Below, in pieces: positions 6,053-11,270 of a stretch of 11,270 nt of DNA. Where the stretch lies: the NCBI GenBank assembly GCA_003647385.1, contig QMMT01000024.1, forward strand, positions 1 to 11,270. The letters run 5' to 3'. Position 1 is the stretch's first letter. Each line of letters opens with the position of its first letter. The notes below the pieces were generated by a model that had not been told where the DNA came from, did no database searches, and saw only the letters and a list, made by a program, of their open reading frames with translations. Made by a program: the position numbers and the translations under genes. The DNA is from Deltaproteobacteria bacterium (GTDB lineage: Bacteria; Desulfobacterota; Desulfobacteria; Desulfobacterales; Desulfobacteraceae).

Positions 6053-6808
6053 CTATTTGAATCGAGCGAGGAGATACTGATTACAATAGGCCTGAATAGA
6101 GACGACCTGGCCATCCTGAAGGCGCTGCAGTTGATGAAAAATAAACATCAGGAAGAGACTGATCAGCAATGCCACAAGTGTTGAGTTAAAGGCCACACCA
6201 AGACTATTGGTCATGCCGGAAATGTCGCCGGCAAGTGCTTTATCTGCCAGAGACAGCGCCTCACCGATTCCACGGACAGTGCCGATGAAACCAATGGATG
6301 GGATTGCCCAGATAAGATATCGGATCATTGAATTTTCAGCGTCCTGGCGAACGGCAAGTGCCTCAACACTGCTTTCAATAGCATCCGATAGATTTTGTAC
6401 ATTCCGGGTTCCGGCATACCGCCACAGGGCTGCACGCAGGGTCTGAATAAGCGGTGCTGAATGGCGATCACCTGAAAGCTCAGTATCAAGCTTTGCGATA
6501 ACCTTTTCCGGGTCAGGGGTTTCCTCTGCTGTTCCTTCAATCAAATCAACGGCAAACAGGTAATCGTCCCTTAATATAATAAGACACTTACTCAAAATGA
6601 GAAAACTTCCCCAGATCATCAGAATAAAACAGATTTCCTGCTCATAATCCTTAAGGACAATCACCAGATCACGAGGAGCTGACTGACCGGCCTGCCTTGC
6701 TGCCTCAAGCAGTATATCGGCTTCCGGGCGAACATAGCCAATGTAAGCAAAATGGACAACAATAATAGAAACGATCAGGACGATAAAGTTTTTAACTATT
6801 TCTGACAT
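6053..6808 (-). CDS. MotA/TolQ/ExbB-family proton channel protein
   Basis: A 251-residue inner-membrane protein of the MotA/TolQ/ExbB family, the pentameric half of ion-driven motors. Four hydrophobic spans are visible at about 8-26, 59-79, 161-184 and 203-225, with a cytoplasmic loop at about 80-160; this is closer to the four-span MotA layout than to three-span ExbB. The channel motif IPSIGFIGTVRGIG (169-182) matches the conserved GTV region, and T210 in FNSTLVAL sits where the family keeps a polar residue facing the pore. I chose ATG at 6808, one base after the stop of the 48-residue gene. The longer in-frame ATG at 6868 has no ribosome site and lies inside that small gene. The two downstream VWA proteins supply the probable TolR-like partners. 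Which ion drives it is unknown. Confidence 0.9.
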   Translation of the reverse strand: MSEIVKNFIVLIVSIIVVHFAYIGYVRPEADILLEAARQAGQSAPRDLVIVLKDYEQEICFILMIWGSFLILSKCLIILRDDYLFAVDLIEGTAEETPDPEKVIAKLDTELSGDRHSAPLIQTLRAALWRYAGTRNVQNLSDAIESSVEALAVRQDAENSMIRYLIWAIPSIGFIGTVRGIGEALSLADKALAGDISGMTNSLGVAFNSTLVALLISLFLMFIFHQLQRLQDGQVVSIQAYCNQYLLARFK

Positions 6809-6809
6809 A

Positions 6810-6956
6810 TCAAATATCCACAGGAAAAGAGGTTGGAGAATCCAGGCTGATTGCCGGCAGAACTGCATACACGGTTGCAGCCGTCACAAAAAGAACAACA
6901 AGTACCAAAAGCCACAATTCCCATCTTTTATTGATCACCCTTATCAATTTATTCAT
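6810..6956 (-). CDS. 48-residue single-span membrane protein, unknown function
   Basis: A short gene hidden between the SUMF1-domain gene and the channel gene. ATG at 6956 follows a strong GGAGG ribosome site with 5-base spacing, which is placed in the last codons of the upstream gene. It overlaps that gene by 8 bases and stops (TGA, 6812-6810) one base before the channel ATG. The product has a basic amphipathic start (MNKLIRVINKRW), one hydrophobic helix at about 14-33 and a short tail, SLDSPTSFPVDI, predicted to be periplasmic. The strong ribosome site and tight fit on both sides argue that it is translated. It could be a small accessory subunit of the channel complex. I recognise no family for it. 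Confidence 0.75.
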   Translation of the reverse strand: MNKLIRVINKRWELWLLVLVVLFVTAATVYAVLPAISLDSPTSFPVDI

Positions 6957-8967
6957 TTTTTCCTCCATATAGATAGCGTCCAATTCGAAAACCTATGTCT
7001 TCACGGCCGACAGTCAAGCCTTCCCGGAATGCCGGCCGCAGAGTGGTAATCGTACCGGACCGCCAATTGGCACCTTTAACCACATGTGCATATCCCTGTT
7101 GCACCCCCAGTGGATTGTGCAATATCGTACCGGCCTGTGGCGGCACGATCAAATAGACGTCATGAACCCATTCACTCACATTTCCTGCCATATCATAAAG
7201 ACCGGATGATTCTCTATCAAAACTTCCCACAGGGGCAACACCTGAATAACCATCGTTATAATTGGGAACAAAAAATCTCACCTGCCCTTTAGCACTCTCG
7301 TCTGCAATATTCGCTGTGTCAGGCGGTATCACCGTATCATTTCCCCAGGCGAACAGGGTCTGTCTTGTTTTTCCTGACTTACGGGCCAGCCATTCCCATT
7401 CACCTTCGCTAAGCAATCTATAACCATCGGCAAGTCTGTCAAAACCGATCACTCTTCCATTCGCAGTTTTGTAAAAGGGGTCCATTTTTTCTTTTACACT
7501 CAGCCAATTACAGAAGGCTGCCGCTTCCTGCCAGCTGACTGAAGTGACAGGCATATTGCCTGTATCCACAGTTTTTTTCGATTTAAATTTAGCAAACTGG
7601 CTGTTGGTTATTTCAAAAAGGCTTGCGTAGAAAGGCTTTGTCAAATTAATTCTTCTTTGAAATTCATTGGCTCGCTGGCCCTTCTCAGAACGAGGTGCCC
7701 CCATGGTAATTCCATCTTGAATCACATATAGTTTCAGTTTGACACCCGCTATATTAGTAAATTCCCGGGGTGCTTCCTTTAAGCGAGCCTGGTATTCAGT
7801 AAGTAATGAAACAGATAATTTTTGAATCGTTCCCCCTTTCGGTTTGACCACTTTCGCAATAGAACGATACCCTGGCTTTTTAAAAGTAATCATATGGGCC
7901 ACAGCAGGAAGCTTTGTACTGACAGGACTGATGCCAAAGTTCTTACCCCCAATCCAGATGGTTGCCGGCGGCGAAGAAATTATCTCGACCTTTCCTGTTT
8001 CAGGTTTTAATCGAAAGGAAATCTGCCTTTCTTCATCGGCGGCAAGACTTACTATTTGAGTGCTGGAATAAAAGCCTGCCTTCATATAGGTCAGACGGTG
8101 TTTTACTGTCGCGTCAAGGATAAGCGGGCCGACCCTCTTGATACCGTTCACAAGAATCGTCCCTTCTTCCGGTTCCAGGTCAAGCCTTACCGTACCTTTT
8201 TTAAGTTCCAGGTTGTAATTGCGACTCACCGTTGGCCTGGCCCGGGTAATGGATACCTGTTCAACGGTTTCAATATAGTTCTCAAGTACAACCCGCAGTC
8301 CATATCGATCGCCATCTTGATTAAATTGTAAAGGTGTCAAGCCAATCTGTCTATGATCAAGAAAAACCATGGCTCCGGAAGGCTGGCAAGAAATACGAAA
8401 CAAGCCATTCACAGGCTGTAAATTTACCTGCAACTGCGTCTGTTCCCCGCGCATAATTTCAAGTGCCACTTCTTTTGGCTGGCAAAAAGGATTGTCGATA
8501 AAAAGCTGGTAAGTGCCGGGTTCAAGCTCTATATCAAGCCTGTCTGAGACCGCAATATCATGATCATTAATTCGCCATGCTGTTTTTGCCAGGATATCAT
8601 CCTCTCCAAAAATTTCAACGACAAGACGTCCTGGCAACTCGAATAATTCCAAAGGAAAGACCTTGCCCAGATGTACAGCATCAATAGATGCCCTCGCAAC
8701 CTTAAAGCCGGGTGCAGTGGCAGTAATCACCAGATTTCCGATAAAAGAATAAATAGTATCTCCCAGGGAAAACCCCAGGCCTTCAGCAACCCTGTACACA
8801 ACATGTGCTTTTGCATCCTGAGGTATGATCTCAACACGAGTTCCACGGGAGATAACAAACAGCACAGCCATGAGCAAGAAAATGACCAGGCCGGTTATAC
8901 CCGCAATAAGGTACACTCTTTTTTGACGATTCTTTGCCTGCTCTAATTTTTTATCAAATTGGTTCAT
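6949..8967 (-). CDS. Membrane-anchored protein with tandem PEGA-like repeats and a SUMF1-fold domain
   Basis: A 672-residue protein with a basic N-terminus, a membrane helix at about 18-40 and a large predicted periplasmic part. Residues about 43-388 form roughly five beta-rich PEGA-like units; the clearest are at about 188-255, 256-322 and 323-388, each ending near a 'pGY' or equivalent turn. Residues about 405-668 are a SUMF1 (formylglycine-generating-enzyme-like) domain, shown by MPVTSVSWQEAAAFCNWLS, YRLLSEGEWEWLAR, GLYDMAGNVSEWV and the IGFRIGR end. The C-terminal segment lacks the cysteine pair needed for sulfatase activation, so a binding or structural role is more likely than catalysis. 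It starts 14 bases inside the end of the upstream gene, with AGGT 8 bases before ATG, and ends 8 bases into the 48-residue gene. Confidence 0.88.
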   Translation of the reverse strand: MNQFDKKLEQAKNRQKRVYLIAGITGLVIFLLMAVLFVISRGTRVEIIPQDAKAHVVYRVAEGLGFSLGDTIYSFIGNLVITATAPGFKVARASIDAVHLGKVFPLELFELPGRLVVEIFGEDDILAKTAWRINDHDIAVSDRLDIELEPGTYQLFIDNPFCQPKEVALEIMRGEQTQLQVNLQPVNGLFRISCQPSGAMVFLDHRQIGLTPLQFNQDGDRYGLRVVLENYIETVEQVSITRARPTVSRNYNLELKKGTVRLDLEPEEGTILVNGIKRVGPLILDATVKHRLTYMKAGFYSSTQIVSLAADEERQISFRLKPETGKVEIISSPPATIWIGGKNFGISPVSTKLPAVAHMITFKKPGYRSIAKVVKPKGGTIQKLSVSLLTEYQARLKEAPREFTNIAGVKLKLYVIQDGITMGAPRSEKGQRANEFQRRINLTKPFYASLFEITNSQFAKFKSKKTVDTGNMPVTSVSWQEAAAFCNWLSVKEKMDPFYKTANGRVIGFDRLADGYRLLSEGEWEWLARKSGKTRQTLFAWGNDTVIPPDTANIADESAKGQVRFFVPNYNDGYSGVAPVGSFDRESSGLYDMAGNVSEWVHDVYLIVPPQAGTILHNPLGVQQGYAHVVKGANWRSGTITTLRPAFREGLTVGREDIGFRIGRYLYGGKNE

Positions 8968-10375
8968 GGCAAATTACCTGCACGCTGAAATGATTCTGAT
9001 CATAGGGGATAAAGGCCTGCACCAGTTTTGATTTAAAACCGCTGCGCGCCCCTTCAAAGGTATAACGACCAGGTTTCAGCTGTATTATTTTTTTTAAAAC
9101 AAGACCGACCTTACCAATACTGCGAACGGATATATAAGTTTCATTATCAGAAATGACCGTTACAGGTATAAATCGGTTGACCTTGGTCATGAACTCACTT
9201 AATTGTTCCGCCTGTCTTTTTATTGCAAAGCTATAGCTTGAAGCTGCCTGGGCCAGCACCAACATCTGCTCCGCTTCATTGCGGACATCTGCACGGGCAA
9301 GTCGGTAAGGATTTTTAAAATATTGGCTGAACCGTTCCCGCAGGCCAAGCACATGGTTGGCGCGTCTAAGTCCTTCGATCACCGTCTTATTTTCCGGTTC
9401 ATCCTCTGCTGCCCTGGCAAAATTTATTTTAACCTGCTGCCAGTCATCCCGCCGGATTGCCTCTTCAGCCTGTTTGACAGCCTGCTGAACTCGAAGAGAT
9501 TTTTCCAGTTCCAGCAACTGATCTAACAGCACTGACAGTTCTGCCCTTTTAGAATCAATTTTCCTGGCCGCCTGGTAATGGTACCTGGTTTCTTTGGCCT
9601 GTCTTTCTTTAATACCTACAAAACCCTCAGACATATGCGCTTCAAACTTTTGCCTTTTGATGAGCCCGGCCAGCACCGTCAATCGATCGTTGACGACTTC
9701 ATGCTCCGGCGCAATTCGTATCACCTGCTGTAAATAATCATATTCCTTTTGAAGATCATGCTCAGCCCGGGCAACCTTTGCCCCATCTAAAAGCGGAAGT
9801 ATATATGGGAGTCTTTCGATCTCCTGTTGAAGCATCAATGCTTCAGGTGACTGTGAATAGATTGACAATGCCTTTTCGATATGAAATTTTGCCTCAACGT
9901 AGAGACCCTCTGCCAAAAATGAGGTGGCTTTCCCCAGGTTTTCCTCAAAGATATGATCCGCTTCTTCCAAGTTCGCTTCAGTTAGGCTTTTGAGTAACTG
10001 GAGATTGTCTATTGCAATCCTATAATCACCATTGCTAAAATTCAACATCACCTTTTTTTTAAGCTCAGATATTTCAAAAATCGCATCTGGATTCCACCGT
10101 TCAATTTGCGCTGCCTGCAGGCGGGGCTCTATCTCAGTTTCATATAGTTGTAGTGTTTTTTTGAATTCTTCACGGATTTTTTTTGTATCATTTTCGCGCA
10201 GAACCTTTTTGGGTGGGACAATTTTCGACACGTTGCTGCTTTCGGAGAAATTATACGAGGAAAGACCAATCACCAATAGACCGCAGAGACAAATACTTAC
10301 AAACAAACCGATCCCTATCTGCATTCTGCTTCTGGCACTTCGCAGATAAGCTTTTTTAAGTTTTTTTTCAATCAC
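8954..10375 (-). CDS. Single-span membrane protein with helical repeats and PEGA-like C-terminus
   Basis: A 473-residue protein with a strongly basic N-terminus (KKLKKAYLRSARSR), a membrane helix at about 19-41 and a long, mainly helical region at about 60-400. Repeated pairs of Ala/Glu/Leu-rich helices there resemble degenerate TPR repeats. Residues about 401-473 are beta-rich; the IQLKPGRYTFEGARSGFK segment resembles a PEGA domain, linking it to its downstream neighbour. The start is GTG at 10375, with AAGAG 5 bases upstream; the next Met (M18) would remove the basic inside signal. It lies 14 bases after the preceding gene and overlaps the SUMF1 gene by 14 bases. Topology predicts a periplasmic bulk. 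It is probably a scaffold or peptidoglycan-facing partner of the channel complex; that role is inferred. Confidence 0.75.
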   Translation of the reverse strand: MIEKKLKKAYLRSARSRMQIGIGLFVSICLCGLLVIGLSSYNFSESSNVSKIVPPKKVLRENDTKKIREEFKKTLQLYETEIEPRLQAAQIERWNPDAIFEISELKKKVMLNFSNGDYRIAIDNLQLLKSLTEANLEEADHIFEENLGKATSFLAEGLYVEAKFHIEKALSIYSQSPEALMLQQEIERLPYILPLLDGAKVARAEHDLQKEYDYLQQVIRIAPEHEVVNDRLTVLAGLIKRQKFEAHMSEGFVGIKERQAKETRYHYQAARKIDSKRAELSVLLDQLLELEKSLRVQQAVKQAEEAIRRDDWQQVKINFARAAEDEPENKTVIEGLRRANHVLGLRERFSQYFKNPYRLARADVRNEAEQMLVLAQAASSYSFAIKRQAEQLSEFMTKVNRFIPVTVISDNETYISVRSIGKVGLVLKKIIQLKPGRYTFEGARSGFKSKLVQAFIPYDQNHFSVQVICHEPI

Positions 10376-10389
10376 AATATCTCTTAGTA

Positions 10390-11270
10390 TTATAATTGTA
10401 CATCAGGTGTCCGCTCTTCTGCATATATTCTTTGAAGAAACTCACGCCACTGTTCAAATTGTTCTTTGGCATTACCGGTCAGTTCAACTGTTTCTTTTTC
10501 AAAGGCAACAACCTGCGGAGACAGCGACATATCAACAGATTGGCCAAGCTCATTAAGTGATTCACGATGCACTTTTGCTTCCTCGCTGGTCTTAAAACTC
10601 TTTGAAAGTAAAGAAGCACCGGCTATGCCACCCAGAATCGCTCCTGTCGCACCGGCTGCACTACTGCCAGTGCTGCTGGATCTTGATCCTGACACCCCTG
10701 AGAGAATAGCCAGGCCGATTAGAAGACCAGCCCCTATGGCCTGGCCAATGCTTTTTCTTCTTGCTTCACGCTCGGCATGAACCTCAAAAAGACTCTGCTC
10801 CTGCCACATCAGGTAACTTTCATTCATCTGCTCAGAAAAAGAGGCATAGTTGTCCTGCAAGCTATCAATAAAAAGCTGATCTCTCACTCGAATAGCCTTC
10901 ACCCGTTGCAACATAGGATCATCGTCACTGGGTTTACTCACCAAAGATAAGATTCCTCTCTTAGTTTCCATATATGGCATGAAGGTACTTTCAGAAAAAT
11001 TGGCACCAAACCTTAAATCGGTAATGTAATGCAGGTTTTCCAGTTCTTGTAAAGAGTGATCATTTAACTCTTCAACTATTTTTGCAGCAGCTTCTTCAAA
11101 TAGAGGATCATAAGGATCCAGGTTATGATTTCTTTGATCCCTGTGAAAGCCTTCGGAAACCTCATACGCAAAACATTCATTCAGCCATTTTTTACCACTT
11201 ATATCCACAACCGCTATCTTTATGGCCACTTTTTCACCGTTTGACTCCTCAATCCGGCCAAGAATATACA
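10390..11270 (-). CDS. Glycine-rich protein of unknown function, 5' end beyond window edge
   Basis: The reading frame is open to the right edge, giving 293 codons with the last one partial. An internal GTG at 11229 could be taken as a start, but the codons before it continue a plausible beta-strand sequence (YILGRIEESNGEKVAIKI), and no ribosome site precedes that GTG at usual spacing. The true start is therefore probably outside the window. From the GTG, the first 150 residues are mixed beta and charged helix. Residues about 160-210 are rich in Gly, Ala and Ser with GxxxG patterns (IGAGLLIG, GATGAILGGIAGA), like glycine-zipper membrane segments. The end is a charged helix containing QWREFLQRIYAEE. 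It stops 14 bases before the helical-repeat protein gene, so it belongs to the same operon. An N-terminal secretion or lipoprotein signal cannot be checked here. I do not recognise the family. Confidence 0.75.
   Translation of the reverse strand, partial: YILGRIEESNGEKVAIKIAVVDISGKKWLNECFAYEVSEGFHRDQRNHNLDPYDPLFEEAAAKIVEELNDHSLQELENLHYITDLRFGANFSESTFMPYMETKRGILSLVSKPSDDDPMLQRVKAIRVRDQLFIDSLQDNYASFSEQMNESYLMWQEQSLFEVHAEREARRKSIGQAIGAGLLIGLAILSGVSGSRSSSTGSSAAGATGAILGGIAGASLLSKSFKTSEEAKVHRESLNELGQSVDMSLSPQVVAFEKETVELTGNAKEQFEQWREFLQRIYAEERTPDVQL

Noticed and set aside
4036..6808. Motor operon as a Zorya defence system
   Set aside because: Zorya needs a ZorB with an OmpA-like peptidoglycan-binding domain plus ZorC/ZorD or ZorE effectors. 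Here the partners are VWA proteins, and no helicase or nuclease is present in the window.
7086..8946. Several plus-strand open frames of 60-91 codons across the SUMF1 gene, and similar ones across the VWA and helical-repeat genes
   Set aside because: They are antisense to well-supported genes, lack good ribosome sites and show no recognisable protein features.
1..11270. CRISPR arrays, tRNA or rRNA genes, insertion sequences, attachment sites
   Set aside because: No regularly spaced repeats, tRNA-like cloverleaf, rRNA sequence, transposase or integrase, or terminal inverted repeats were seen on reading both strands.

Overview
The window looks like the chromosome of a sulfate-reducing Desulfobacterota bacterium, probably of the Desulfobacteraceae. 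The left edge carries the 5' part of aprB, the ferredoxin-like subunit of the dissimilatory APS reductase. Coding regions have moderate GC and the spacers are AT-rich. The genus cannot be fixed from the sequence.

Layout: (1) 1-412, aprB on the minus strand, cut by the window edge. (2) 413-818, an AT-rich divergent spacer with a candidate apr promoter and a perfect hairpin in the apr leader. (3) 819-2386, a plus-strand pair: a YkgJ-type cysteine-cluster protein and a short-chain dehydrogenase-like protein whose active-site Lys is Asn. (4) 2387-3999, an AbiE type IV toxin-antitoxin pair with its own good sigma70-type promoter and an inverted repeat placed to act as an autoregulatory operator. 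(5) 4036-11270, a tightly packed minus-strand operon that fills the rest of the window and enters from beyond its right edge.

The operon is the main interest. In transcription order it encodes: a glycine-rich protein of unknown function whose start lies outside the window; a single-span membrane protein with a long helical repeat region and a PEGA-like C-terminus; a membrane-anchored protein with tandem PEGA-like repeats and a SUMF1-fold domain; a 48-residue single-span membrane protein found by reading the junction between larger genes; a four-span MotA/TolQ/ExbB-type channel protein; and two paralogous von Willebrand A (VWA) proteins. Each VWA protein has one N-terminal membrane helix that begins with a conserved Asp, as in TolR, ExbD and MotB. 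From the helical repeat protein onward the genes overlap or are 14 bases or less apart, so they are probably co-translated and act together.

The best reading is an ion-driven inner-membrane motor of the MotAB/TolQR/ExbBD class. In it the usual peptidoglycan- or TonB-binding stator domain is replaced by two different VWA domains, and several periplasm-facing PEGA, SUMF1 and helical-repeat partners are attached. The families are recognised from sequence. The assembled machine and its function are inference, and I know of no experimental description of it.
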